NCBI RefSeq assembly: GCF_954871325.1
Contig: NC_088777.1
Span: forward strand, 4,280,509-4,344,508
Length of the DNA stretch: 64,000 bases
Source: Gordionus sp. m RMFG-2023
Taxonomy: Eukaryota; Nematomorpha; Gordioida; Chordodea; Parachordodidae
Reading direction: 5' to 3'
Positions 37,910 through 51,849 of this stretch are shown here, in pieces. The notes under the pieces were generated by a model. That model was not told where the DNA came from, made no database searches, and saw only the letters and a program-made list of their open reading frames with translations. Within the stretch, counting starts at the first letter, position 1, and each line of letters begins with the position of its first letter. Position numbers and translations under genes: made by a program.

Positions 37910-40900
37910 ACTCTTGCTCCTTTTTTTAATTTTATCAATTTGATTTAATTTTTTATAAGACTTTCATCCACTTTCAAGATATGAATTTGAAAATTATAAT
38001 TGTATATAAACTATATATTTTAATACGAATATCATATTTTGTTATGGTAAATCATTCATGTTAAATATTTTCTGATATATATTTTTACCGAAAAAAAAAT
38101 ATATAAGTAGCAACATTTTAATTATTTGATCCCTATATATTTATTTTTTAATTAAAATTTCATTTTTTTTTGAATTAACGTTAACATTAAGCTATTTTGA
38201 AAATTTAACTCTAAAGGTGAATTTCTCTAAATATAAGCTTCCCTAGACTAAACAAACGTCCTACAGGAACACTGTAGACTTTATAATAAATAAAAAGTAA
38301 AAATAATAAACATATTTTTTTAAATAACTTGAAAAATAGTTAGCTACTTTAGTAATTACATTTCAAAAAAATGGTAAACTAGTTACAGTTATTAGTTCCA
38401 TCAGTTAAAAAGTATATTATTTTTCGCAAATGTGACACTATGTGAAATTATTTGAGTTATAATATATAGCGTTGAACATCGTATAAAATATGCTAAACAA
38501 GGGTCAAATTTTATTAAAATATAATAAGAGCATGGGAAATCGGAATCTATGTTAAATTAATTAAATGATCTAATCTAATCCCTCTTATTATTAAGAATAA
38601 TATTCATATTGATTAAAACATGTTTACCTATAGTTATTGCTAGGGTGCCATTTACAGATTCTATAGAATTTTAGAATTTTAAATTAATCTATTTATAACC
38701 AATTTGGAATAAATAAAAATCTTATAAACTCTAAATTTGATTTACATAATAAAGATAGGATTCATGATAGTCAAAATATATTTATGCTTAAACTAATTGT
38801 AATTTAATTATTTAAATTTTAATGATCTTTGATTGATAATAAAAAATAAATTCTTTAGTAATATATATTTCTAAGAAAAAATACATACCTAGTCGTATAA
38901 CTATATATAAAAATTTTAGATAGAAAAAATATGACTTATTTTTTGATTGGATTTATCATATTTTTAAGAAAATTTAATTAAATAAAGTTTGATGGGGTTA
39001 ATGTTTGGAAAAAATATTCGACAGGAGATTGGAAAAAGAACAAAAAAAAATGCATTTTAACATTTCAATTTTTTTATCGTTATAATATTTTAGAGTTTGG
39101 GAAATAAGGAGATTTTTTCAAAATAATAGTATAAAAATAAGCCTTCATCATAATTTTATGTAAATTTTACTGTTTTTTTTACTATAGAATGAATATAAGA
39201 CCTAATGGCATTTAAATTGAATACTTGAATTTATAGTGGATATGGTTTCGGATGCTATATATTTAAAAATCGAATCATATTTTATATATATGAACTAAAA
39301 TTACAAAACCCTAGAACTTGATAAATTTATGATATTCATGATTATTCTAGAGCTTTTTATTTCAGAATATCATTAATATTGATAAAATATAGTATGTAGA
39401 ATAATTAGTACAAAATAAATTAAATTAAATACTACAAAAATAAAAAATAAATATTTTTAGATATTCCATTCTTTCAGCAACTCAATATCTAGAATAATAA
39501 AGTATGGATAAAAAATAACTCTTTATTGTATTTTGTATCTTAAATATTATTTTATTATTTTTCATACATTCAGGCAAATAAATATTTTTGATTATTTAAA
39601 TTTATTTAAGTATAAAATGATTGAAATTAATTGATGTTACACATACATAATTATTTTATATTAATAGCAATGCACAACAACATCTATTACCCATATAATT
39701 TATTTAAAGCCAGTTAAAAGATCCAATCTTCCTCCGGTAACAGAATTCCACTCATATAGGATATTTCTGAATCTTCTATGCCTTCCTTTTCTGCTTTTAT
39801 TATTTAAGTTATTTTTCCTAATTTTAATTTAATCTCGTTATATCTCAAACCCTGATTTTTTATACCTTATTCCTTCGCAAAACTTTTCTGCCATCATTTT
39901 CCCTAAAGTTTAAATTTCACAAGAATTATGCAATAGGTTTTTTTATGTTTCATATTTTTATCCGAGATGTAAATATGTAAATTACAAATTATTTTAAATT
40001 AAAATCATTTTATTGGAATAAAATGTTACCATTTTTATAAATATAATTTAGTTACTATCAAATTAAAACTAGATTATATTTTTAAAGATTAATTAAGAAT
40101 TTTGTTGCGTCCTAAACAAATTTGTCAGAATTAATAGGGTAGGTACAATACACTGCTGGAATACAATTACAGTTTTTTTAAAGGCTATAACATAACTTTA
40201 TATTTAAATAAGTGTTTTTTTTTAATTTAATATCTATTCTTATATTATTTGCGCAGGATACTACTAATAAGAAAAAATGTATAGTATAGTAATTTTTATT
40301 ATCCATTTATCATAAAGACAACTATTGCAATCCTGAAAAAATACTCTAAGATAGTAAATTATATTGTATTAAAAATATATTTTACCGATGGGTTTATTAT
40401 TCTGTTCTATTTGTATAATGCTATATATATATATTTCTTTTAATTTTTGTACCTAGGCTAAGAACAAATCTTTTATTTCCTAATTCTATAGAATTCAATT
40501 TAATTGTTAAATATATATAAAAAAATACACTTTTAAAATTTACTTATTCCAATCCAGAAATTTGAAGCTTAAAATATTTATAAACATAGTAAAAATTATA
40601 GCAATATTCATATAAAAATGTGAAATATCATTTATAATACTTTGGATATAATGGTCGATATTATTTAAGCAACCTATTAATAATTAAAACATATTTTAAA
40701 AAAATTTATATATAAAATAACTTACCATATATAATCGTTCTAACATGTTCTGTAATATTATCTAATAAAAATATGATGTAAATATTGATTAATAGTATAG
40801 CCGTATCCAAGAGGTTTTAAAAGGGGGGGGGGGGGGGGTATCCTTTGGTAATTTTCTTTATTTCCATAAATATCATTATATCATTTTATGCGATGCCATA

Positions 40901-43400
40901 ATTCATATATCCCTCTCTCAAAATGAATTAAATTTATAATACATCTATATATTTTTTATACCCTTTTTCTTACATGCAATATTAGTTAAAGATATATTTT
41001 TATACTATATATTCAAGAAATATGAGTGACAGATAAATGATATTTTTTTATTATATAATTCCCTTTTTAATTAATAAATAATTTATTTTAAAAATAAAGA
41101 AGCTTAAAAAGAGTAAAAATTATTATTAAAATGATGTCACTTGGCAAAAGGCGTGGAAAAATGATAAATTTTATCTTTCACTAAAATGTACGCCTTGATA
41201 TGTTTGGGATGAAATTTTATATAATTAATTCTTTTTAATAAAACTAAATAGGAAAGTCAAATTTTTGATTATTAAAAAATTCATATAATATAGTTTTTAA
41301 ATAAATATATTCCAGAATGGATAATTAATTTTAATCAAAAAATCTAACCATCTAATCTGTATGTATGAACACCACCTATATGAATATTATTAAAATTTAA
41401 TGATTTTTAATCATGTACTTTCTCTGAGACATGTGAGGTTTGCTAAAATATAATTTTTATTTGCATGAAGGAATATAAATTGTGATTACTTGTTATCGAA
41501 CTTCGCCAACAAATCATTATGTTATCGCTAGCATTTGCAACTAAAAAAAAAATTTATAGCACATACTAAAGCTTAAATTGATTTGAATTTTAAATATAAA
41601 AACAAAATCTTTAGATATCGATGCAAATTAATTTTTTTTTGAAGAAATATATAAGTTTAATCAAAATATAGATATAGAAATAGATATAAAATTTTATTTA
41701 AAATAACAAAAGTAAAATTATTTATCCATGGGTCGTCTTTTATTTTAAAAAAATTAATAATTTATTTCTAAAACAATATCTGGTCACAGCAAAATAAAAA
41801 TGAAATTACTAATAGATAGCCTAAGAAAATAAAATTTTCATCATAGAAATATCATCCATTTATATTAGTGCATAATGTCTACATTTTAAACATTTCTGAT
41901 TCAATGAATGATCAATTTTGTTCAGATATATCTTCATAGTTCTTTAATTTCTTACCGTTATAAAAAAAAGATATACTTTTTATTATATTATTATTTTTAC
42001 TTTTAAAACAAATTTTGAAGCTTACACTTATCCAAGTCTAGCTAGCCTTTACTTTTTTTTTACCCTTCAAAGTCGAGAAATTTCAATATAACGAGATTAT
42101 TAATACCTAATCTTCAATAAATTAGAAAATTATTATCGGAGCTTGCTAAATGATTTCTCCCAATCATTGTTATAGATTCCACCATTACTTTAATTGATCA
42201 TGCATGCCAATTATGTTATCATATACCATCGCACTCATATTTTTAAAAATAAAAGAAATGTTTGATCTCAGAAATTGAATAATTTGGCACAAAAGAAAAT
42301 CTCGCCAAAAAAAAAATAAGTAAGATAATCAATCTATTAAATATATTTTATAAGCTTCTTATCACTTTATCAATCATCATAAAAAATAAAAAACATTAAA
42401 CCAATATGGCTCATACTCATATGAAATAATTTAATTTTGAAATGCCAACAACAGTTTCACCCTGTGAAAAGCCTGTTTAGCTATGCAACAGTGAGATGTA
42501 GATTTTAATAAAATTTAAAAAAAACATTATTATATTACTAGGTTTTCGCGTTACCCTTGCTTTTGGTCAGAAAAAAATATTTTTATAAAGAAAGTTTATA
42601 TTAAGCTATAAGTGCGGTTAAAGCCTTTGACTAATTTTTGATAATTAATAATTTCTAGTTAAAATTCCTTTTATTGGAGATAATAATTAGTAATAATTTT
42701 TCCAAAAAAAAATGAAATAAATAGATTATATAATAAAGGGGTGATTAGAATGAATCAATGTTTAGGAAATTGGAGAGTTTCAGATAGGTATATTGTCATA
42801 GCACTTTAAATATAATATAAAATGATAAAAGATAATTTATACTTGAATTGAGTTCCAGAGCTAATAAAATATATTCCAAAAATTAAATTATGCAGTATTA
42901 ATTACATTTGTTGCACTCAAAAATTGAAACTAGAGCTAATAGAAATGCAAGAAATTTAATCATTTTTTTAAAAAAACTTAAATAAAAATTTATTTAAATT
43001 AATTATTAGAATTTTTTTTTAATAAAAAACTATTATAATTATTTGTATATTATATTTTCAATCTGAATAATTGATATTAAGTTTATATATAGCCTTCATT
43101 TAAAGTTTAAAAAACCTTAAAAGTTAATTTTATCTAGTAATTATTTATGGTAAGAAAATTTAAAACATTTCTAATGATTCTAATTATCTAGTTATTATAA
43201 TCAAATCAACGTGTTATACGATAAGAGTTGAGAAATAAAATAATTTATGAAATATTATTAAATTATTATCCTATTACGCATCTTGTTACATTGAAATAGA
43301 AAGAATTTGCAACAATTGTAATATTTCATAATATTTAGTATTAATTTAATTAAAATAATGTAAAGTAATTATTACAATTTAAACATACAGTTTATTTTAT
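37910..43400. other. AT-rich sequence without recognisable features
   Basis: A+T is very high, with frequent stops in all frames and no frame I can support. The only notable simple sequence is a G16 run at 40823-40838. I found no splice-bounded exon or RNA gene by eye. Confidence 0.6.
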
Positions 43401-43407
43401 TCTATTA

Positions 43408-43624
43408 TCTTGTTTATATAGGGATCTAGGGTCGATTTTAAAAAAACGGTCCGATTAAGATTATAACTAAAATAACAGTATATGAGCCGAAAGATTTTGC
43501 TCATAGCTGGCAGAAATGCTTGAATCTATTCGCTAAATCTCGATGCTAACTTAATATGATTTTAGCTAAAATCTTAATCGGGCCATTTTGAAAAATCGAC
43601 CAAAATAGGGCTTTAACAACACTA
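43408..43624. mobile_element. hAT-type MITE, second subfamily
   Basis: This is a 217-bp palindrome with arms GGTCGATTTTAAAAAAACGG...GATTAAGATTAT and ATCTTAATCGGGCC...AAAATCGACC. It ends CTTTAACAACACTA. The 8-bp flanks TTCTATTA/TTCTTTTA agree at 7 of 8. The terminus is like the other MITEs but the inner arms differ. Confidence 0.75.
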
Positions 43625-43632
43625 TTCTTTTA

Positions 43633-46380
43633 TTTGAAGAAATTTGATGTAACATCATCGATATTGTTTCAAAATAATCTGGTTGATTTATCTTTCCTAA
43701 AATTCTTTGCCTAAATCTTACTAAAATTGTGAAATTATTCAAATATTCGTTTTATAATTATTTGGGAAAAAAAGAAGATCCATACCCATCGTATTATAAA
43801 ATACAGGGAATGATCATGTTCGGGCCATTCTTTTACCAAAATATCAGCCTGCCATTTAATAGATCGTATATCGACTAAGTTTTGTTGAGATATAAAAGAA
43901 AATAAGTTTTAGAATGTTTTTATCACTATCTTGTGATAAAAATAAGTAAAAAAATTTTTCATTTTTGGATAATATGAGCTTGCATCTTTTTAAAATCAAA
44001 ATAAAGATGTAATGGCTATTATTTCTTTCTAAGTAGTGAACTCCTTTGGTAATTCTGTCCTATTTATTCTAATTGTATTTATTTTGTGGGAAATCTTGTT
44101 GATGTTTAAACTAGTAAAAAAAAATTATCACAAAGTACCTTACATTTTAGAGAGTGGAGCCTATGCTCCAATTTTGAAACTTCATATTTCTTTCAAACCT
44201 TTATATACATTCTATATCCATTTCATAATCGCAAAGTACCTATAATATTATTCCGTATTTCCGTGGTATATGAGGAATTATATTACCAAAAGAGGCACTT
44301 TTCAGCAAAATATAAGTTTTTTATTAAATAATTTAGAAAAAAAATTATTATACGAATTGTTTACCGGGAATTGGCATACCAAATAATTCTTTCGTGATAT
44401 ATTTTAGTTTATAAATTATTAAATTGTTATCAAAAATTTTGTACCAAACAAGTTTAGAGTGGTCGAAAATGTTGGGATGTGGAGTGACAATCAAAATTGT
44501 ATGCAAAGGGTGATAAAGATCTTATGTCGCTAAAGTAACTTAATTCTTTTTCTTTGCATAAGTGTGATGGGTATAAAATGCTTTTTTTTTAATGTTGATA
44601 CTGTTCCCATTTAAATTTAAACGAAAAATTCTTTCCCCATTTTTCTTTAATATAAGTTTTCAAGTTCGCTAATAAAACAATATGGGAAATTTAAGACTTA
44701 TGCTTAATAGAGAAAGATCGGGTGATAAATAATATTAGCGAAATAGTTAGGAATTTATTATTTTTGTAATTTAGCTTCAATTTTATAAATTTTAGTAGAC
44801 TTTAATTTTTATTTTGCTTTTTAATTTTTATTAAGTTCTTTTATAATTTATTTAATTACAATTATTAGTTAATAAAGTAAAATAAATTTCATTTTGTACA
44901 ATATAACATTATAGAAATATGCTTTTGTTATAACTGAACTGTGAATGAATGATGTAGTTTATTTTTCATTGCCGGATAATTTAATCTTTGTAATGGGACA
45001 GAAATATTATGTTTAAAATCAAATAAATTAAAATTTTATATAGTATTAATTTTTAAAATAATATATAATCTATAGGTTACCACTTCTTAATTCGTAAAAC
45101 AAAAATAGCAAAAAAGCGAGAATCTCGCTTATATCTCCTAGACTATTTTTAAGGTAAATTTGAAATTTTTAAAAAATTTACTAAAAATTGAGGGAATATT
45201 GCTCCTTATATGATTACCAATTTGGGGAATCAAATTGAGAATATGGATAATATTTCCTCCATTTTTAGCGATTTTTTAAAAAAGCTGAATTTAAATACAC
45301 TTCCCTAGCATCTATTAGTATTAATTTCAAATTTACTTTAAGGTTTTCTAGGTGATATAATTGATATTTCTATTTTTAACGATTTTTTAGAACCTATCTC
45401 TAAAAAAATCAATCAAGGGACTGTCAAACATTTTTTTTTCGCTCAGGGGGTATTATAGGAAGCCATTAAAAAATTCCTTCGAGAGGCTACTCAAATTAAG
45501 GGGGGTTCCACCCGCTGCGCCCCTCCCCCAGTGATACTAATGCAAAATGACAACTCCATGCTATAAAACATTTGTTACTTAATTCTTATTATTAATTTAA
45601 AATAATACCATATTCCGATTAGGTAATATAAGGCCTTCAATTTTGCAAGAAATAATCAAATTGGCGCTGATTGTTAACAAAGAAAAGAAAATTATTATTA
45701 TTTTAATTAAAGGAAAAAATGTATACATCATATCTCAAACCCCTAAAGTTTGTATATTTTTAAACTACCATCTTAAGTTTACAAAAACAGCTGTCTACAC
45801 TCTTAGAAGAACTACCAGTACCCCTAACCCTAAAGAGTGAGAAATATGCCCTAATACTAGTGTAATAATTTGTATTTTAAAAAAAATTTGAAAAAGAGAA
45901 TATGCCACCATTATGGGAACACCTATAACTTATTTTTGAATAAATAAAAATAAATAAGGTCTTAAGTTATTTTTTGTTAAATATTGGTATTTCTAATTTT
46001 CTAAAAAACTACTCAATCTATTTAACAAATAAATTTGAGGATACTAAATTCCGTATATCTTTAATCAAATACGAAATTTCATAAATAGCAAGTGACGGAT
46101 TTTAGAGAGATAAGTCAATTTGGGTCTCTAGTTTAAAAAGGTTTGAACTTGCTAAATGATTTAGATTATATAGCAGTAGAAAGTTTAAAGTTATTCTTAA
46201 GAGAAAATGAGATACGGTGGAAAAAGAAATATGGGTCTAGCACTATAAAAAGGTAATAAAATTATAGTTCCTGAAATATTTAAAAAATAAAAATATAATA
46301 ATGATGAACTCCTTATTATAAAGTAAATGTGCAAATAGCAAAGTCATTTTTTATTAATTATATTAACTATTTTTTAATTA
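43633..46380. other. AT-rich sequence without supportable genes
   Basis: Frames of 69 and 65 codons at 44036 and 45643 lack domains and conserved context. A C- and G-containing patch near 45480-45530 (CCGCTGCGCCCCTCCCCC) stands out from the background but has no structure I can name. Confidence 0.55.
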
Positions 46381-46384
46381 TAAA

Positions 46385-46765
46385 TCATTATTGTATTTGC
46401 GATATTGCAGTCACAATAATACATTCATTTCAATGCACTTGCGATATCGCGGCAATATATTCGCTATAATACACGGTAATGCATACACGGTAGTACATTC
46501 GCTATAATACATTCAAAATAAGTATACCCAGTTATATTTTCGCTCGAATACATCGCGATATTAATTTCACGATAATACATTCGCTATAATGCATTCGCAA
46601 TAATACATTCGCAATAAAACATTCGCAATAAAACATTCGCAATAATGGTTTGGCTCTAATATTTTTGCGAATGCATTCGCGATAATGTTTTCGTGGTGAT
46701 TTTATTTGTAATGCTTATGCCATAATGTTTTACCTTTAATACATTCGCGGTAACCTTCACTAAAA
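46385..46765. repeat. Degenerate short tandem array rich in ATTCGC
   Basis: Some twenty units of the type ACATTCGCAATAAT, about 13-15 bp long, contain a CpG in most units. They are best conserved at 46570-46650 and decayed at both ends. It is one of the few CpG-containing stretches in the middle of the window. Confidence 0.75.
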
Positions 46766-46999
46766 TATATTTTCGTGTTAATCAACATACGAGTAATTTA
46801 TTAAGGATAGTATATTTCCCTGAAAGTTTGCGATTTTGATGTGATACGCGAATTGAGATATGACTAACCCTAGTTAAAAAATATAGTCTTAATAATCATT
46901 TATAAGAACTAATACTGATTCTTATGGGTTGTTTAGAGCTTCCTGATAAATTTTTTAGTTCATTTCGAATTTTACACATTTTATTAAGTTTTATATGGT

Positions 47000-47480
47000 A
47001 TCGCTGGGGTGGCCCAGTAGTGTGTGATATATGCTTGTAAACTGAAGGTCCAATCCTGGTAAGGAACTAAAAATTTATGGCTTTAGACATATAATATGAT
47101 AAATATCTGAGCCGAGAAATGCCACCCCCGTCACCGACAGGCTTGGACAGCCGGGTGCTAGGATACTTGTTCAATAAACCAAAAAAGACGGTCAACTGAA
47201 TTCGTGGGTCAGATAATAACGATTTATTGGCCAGCGCTAGGATGATGGGATGATGGTGACCTCGGGGGCCGCTCAAGCTCAGTGTCTACCTACAATGGAC
47301 TTGATAACATTACTCCGATACTCCAGTGGGAAATCAGGATTGGGATATCTGTCGATTTGATAATTCGGTGAGGAATACTCTGGTGGGATATCTGGCCGAT
47401 ATTAATTTGATACACCGGTGGGAGATCAAGATACTTTGGCCTCGATAACGATACACCGGGGATCGATATAAATGAAATCG
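47000..47480 (+). mobile_element. Candidate tRNA-derived SINE or other GC-richer repeat
   Basis: TGGCCCAGTAG (47010-47020) fits a polymerase III A box, and GGTCCAATCC (47047-47056) resembles a B box. They are 26 nt apart and followed by TGGTAAGGAACTAA. The next 400 bp are much richer in G+C than the flanks. They contain repeated words such as GATACACCGG and CCAGTGGGAAATC/CGGTGGGAGATC. A tail or target duplication was not found, and only one copy is in the window, so the SINE call is a suggestion. Confidence 0.4.
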
Positions 47481-47489
47481 ATCAGAAAT

Positions 47490-49860
47490 ACAAATATAAA
47501 TTAGATAAAAATAGATAGCATGAGTATAATAAAGTGGAGATAGATAGTGAAGGAGCTTGCCATCAGAAAAAATGAAAGCTAAAAGGAAAAAAAAAATTAA
47601 ATCTTATATGATGGCAATATTTTTTATTTAAAAAATGATTGTGAAATTAAAAATATACATTAGTCATTAAAAGTATATCAACCAGCTATAAATATTTATA
47701 ATCAAAAACAAATGTTTAAATTGGGTGGGAAGTATTTAACCTCGTTAATAATTTCTTTTCATTACTAATATCTTCCTAAAAATCTATTGATTCAGAAAAT
47801 ATGTATGAACAAGGAAAAATATAGCTTTTTTTCATATTTTCTTTTCTAATAAGCCATTCGCTGTACGACTATAAACCGCACTCATTAGAAGCAACAAATG
47901 ATTAAAAGGGTCTAGAATGAGTTATTAACGTTACATGAAATTCTTATTGTTGCTAGAATTCGTTAATGTATAATCGCAGCCGTTAGAAGCAACTAATATT
48001 AAACATAAAACTAGAAAAAGGCGCAATCAGTTACGGAAGATCGTTAGAAACAAAACAGATGCTAAACAACAATAAGGGGAAAGAAGAGATTAAAATCAAT
48101 CGTTAATCCTTTACAAGCAATTATCATCTCGCTACTCATCCAAGAGGTCGTTTGAAACGTGTAGATAAATTTTCCAGATTTTTAAGCGGATATTAGAGGT
48201 AACAAAAGTTGGAAAGGAAATCTATATGTACTTATGTACAAGCAGTTGTTATAAAAAATAAATAAAATATAACATTAGTTAGAAGTCTCAGCTATCGGAA
48301 GAAAAACAAAACAAAAAAGAATCTTTAAGGGATAATATAAAAAGATGATTAAATATTATAAAAGAACTAATTAGTGTTTGAATATGTGTTATGGTATAAG
48401 TTAAGAGGAAATGTGTGATGACTGATATCTAAATTTGAATATTTATTATCGAAAGGATTAATTTGAATATTTATTTTCATTATTATAAGTTTCAATTATA
48501 GTCCATTTCGATTTATTATATGAAGCAATTTATATGTAAGTTATAAGAATATTCATATGCGGTTTTCGTAGTTTTTATATAATTTGGTTCGATAATACTT
48601 TTTTTACTTTTAATTGTAAAATTTTTTAAATTTATTCATTTTCTATTTTTTATATAATTTTTTCTTTTTCTAATATTTATGTTGTAAATTTTATATTAAA
48701 TAGAGATAATTTTTCTCTTTTTATCATTATTATTTATTAACTTTTTTTTAGATATATATATTCCAATCATAAATTCTCTTTTTATCATTATTATTTATTA
48801 ACTTTTTTTTTAGATATATATATTCCAATCATAAATCATAGTATAATAAAAATAAAAAGGTGTTCTTCATTCTATAAAATCAAAATTAGGACTACGAGTT
48901 CCCAAAAAAACCCGAATAATTATATTATAATTAATATTTCAATAAATATATTCTATATCCTTAATTATTTTAACTTAAATTTTTAATGATAAATCCATAA
49001 ACTTTTTTACATTTGATATTTGTGTTATACTAAAAGAAACAGTTTTTAATTTTATTCATATCCTAAAAACAATTCCTTTGCATTCACAATAATTTATAGT
49101 AGAATAATGATAATTTAAGATTTTATTTATAAAATATATGAATGGGATTAGGAATAAAATTTCGTAATTAATAGGTTAGAATTTCCCCGTCGAAAGCGGC
49201 GAATACTTTTTAAGGAGGTAAATAGTTTTTTAGAAGAGTTTGCCTCAAAAAAATTTCTCTCACGTAGGAGCTGCGCCTCCCCACCTTCTACTCCTAAATC
49301 TTTACCTCCGGGGAGCATATAGTTTTAGGTAGGCCCCTGCCTTTTCGTTCATGTAAAGATACTGAGTATTATTGTTGGAAGGTTACCTTTTAAGTAAATA
49401 AATTATTTTAAAGACGCAGGATTGAAGGCTACATCTCACGTGTGTTTTTTTATTTATTTTCTCTTGCAGAAATCGTGCCAATCGCTTAAAAACATTTATA
49501 AGAAATCATGCTTGGAAAAGCCTTATGAACCTTAAATTTGATTTAAACATAGAAATACACTTAAAATTACATTTGACAAAACTGGGCACAGACTTTTTAA
49601 ACTTTTATTGCTATGGAAATATAATTTGATCAATTGATAAAAGAAACATTTTTTATGTTTAAATTTATTATAAAAGAACATAGAAGTTAAATAATATATA
49701 TTAAATTTCATTTATTTAGGATAAATCTAAATTCACTGGAAATGTTATATTATATCTATAGAATATTTATATAAAATTAAATGTATCTCAGTGTCAGTAC
49801 TAATCTCTCACATGAACATAGTTGTAAATCTATTAAACTACAATAAAAAATAAATATAAC
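47490..49860. other. AT-rich sequence with one tandem duplication
   Basis: No gene was recognised. A patch at 49180-49340 is richer in G+C but has stops in all frames. A 61-bp unit is duplicated at 48714-48836. Confidence 0.55.
48714..48836. repeat. 61/62-bp tandem duplication
   Basis: TCTCTTTTTATCATTATTAT to CCAATCATAAAT is present twice, differing only by one T in a homopolymer. The duplication is therefore recent or an assembly effect. Confidence 0.9.
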
Positions 49861-50493
49861 TGTTCCAACCCAGGGTTGCCATGTCTCCCTCCATCAGTGG
49901 GAGTCTCCCACAATTTTTTAGTTTACCCACATACATCTCACTCTCACAAAACTCCCACAATTAGAAATCTCCCACAAAAAGCTCCCACAATTTTTTAATT
50001 TCTCTCACAATTTATTTTTTAGCATTTTAATGTTTTTAATATATAAATAATAATTTTGAGAGACAGTATTTGATTATTTTTATATTTTTAAAATAAATTT
50101 TAAATATTTATTCGAAAAATATGTCTAGTTCTTTTATTTTATTTTTCCGCTCTAAAATATATTTTTTATAAAATTCTCCAATTCTCCACTCGACATTTTC
50201 AAAATTTTTGTGTTAGATAGAATAGAAGTTAGAACAGTATGTATAATTATTATAAATATATTTTAAATTACTTAATATATTTTATATCGTTATCAAGAAT
50301 TGCAGTGCTCCACTCGACATTTTCAAAATTTTTGTGTTAAAAGAATAGAACTTTTAGAAGTGGATATTATTCTAATCTCTAATTCTTTTAAATAAAGTTA
50401 GTGGATTAATAATATTAATTAAATAATATTTTTCACTACTTACTTTTGTACTATTCCATAAAGTATATGTCAAGCAAAAGATTATAAATATAA

Positions 50494-51640
50494 TTGATAT
50501 ATTATTCAACATTAGCTAAAAATCAAAGTGAATTTACCGAATTGATGCAGCACAATAATGAATTAATACTAATTGGCTGTATATGCCATATATTGCATAA
50601 TTCTTGCAAGAAGGCAATGAATGTACTATCTGTAGATGTCGAAGTAATTGTGATGAAATGTTTTAACGAATTTAGTTCATCAACTAAAAGAGTCACTGAA
50701 TAAGAAGAATTGGTGGAGTGGTCTGATTTGGAATGGTGTGAGTTGTTGCGATATGTACCTATCAGGTGGTTATCATTAATACCTGCCATCGAGAGAATTT
50801 TAAAATTTTACGAACCCTTAAAGAAATATTTCTTAAATAAAGATTTTAAAAGCTGTCCTAAAATTTTGAAAAATTTTTTCGAGGATGAAATGTCAGAAGC
50901 ATATTTGGGATTAGTTTCACGTGTAGGAAATCTACTTCATGTAGTTAATATTTAGTTGCAATCAGAAGATTCTTTATTGATAAAGATTCACAAAATCATG
51001 CTACAGCTCTGTTCATCTCTACAGTTAAAAATAGATAATAAATTTTATGGCGCTATAGCTAAAAATATCATATTAAAATGTTCAAATATTACTATAATTA
51101 ACGTATTTTTAAATGAAGCAAATATTTTTATTAAGACAATTTTGGAATATTTACAATCAAGATTTGATTTTAATAACTCTATTTACAAATGTATAAATAT
51201 TATGACCTTGGAACAAAAACCATCATTTGATGGTTTTTGTAATTTAATAAATATATTAAAATTACCGATAGACAGAAAGCCTTGTTTGAAGAGATTGTAA
51301 TTTTTTCCATTTTTTATGATTCGCCAGAATACTTAAAGTTAGATGGTCTAAAAGCAGAGGAGAAATGGGTGGAATTTTTTATTAATAACGATAAATCCCC
51401 ATGCATGAAAAAATTTGCGAGTATGTTTTCTTCTTACCTCATTCTAATGCCTCATCGGAGCGCATTTTTAGCCTGATGAGGACTGCCTGGAGAAAGGAGA
51501 GAAATCGAATTGCTTTAACAACATTAGAGGCCGAGTTAATAGTTAAATAAAATTATAAAATGTCATGCCAGGAATTTTATAAATATCTTAATAACGACGG
51601 TAAACGTTTAGTTCCATTATTTAGATCTCAAATAAAATAT
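50494..51640 (+). pseudogene. hAT transposase, sense middle and C-terminal part (copy 2)
   Basis: Four adjoining open stretches (50494-50703, 50710-50955, 50956-51300, 51282-51476) encode recognisable transposase text: GCICHILHNSCKKAM, then WCELLRYVPIRWLSLIPAIE, a FKSCPKILKNFF segment, HKIMLQLCSSLQL, and a C-terminal segment ending SYLILMPHRSAFLA. They are separated by single stops or frame changes, with further text to about 51640. The CHxxHNxxKKA and RWLSL words are typical of the middle of hAT transposases. The N-terminus is not present on this strand. Confidence 0.8.
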
Positions 51641-51849
51641 AATTAACTATAACTATTTGACTTTCTATATTTTATAAAATCTTATTGCATAAAATCAAAT
51701 AAATTTATTTTTTACATTGTAAAATTAATATTTTGAATATTTTGGCAAATCATAAAAATAAAGAAGCATTACAATCTCCTCAAACATGACATCATATTAA
51801 ATCTTATTAATAATTATCCGATAATAGTAATAATATTCTTACTTTCGTA

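Noticed and set aside
44036-44245. 69-codon hydrophobic frame as a membrane peptide
   Set aside because: T-rich DNA reads as Leu/Ile/Phe in many frames here; there is no conserved context.
47010-47075. A tRNA gene
   Set aside because: Words resembling A and B boxes are present, but I could not form acceptor and anticodon stems, and the spacing is short.
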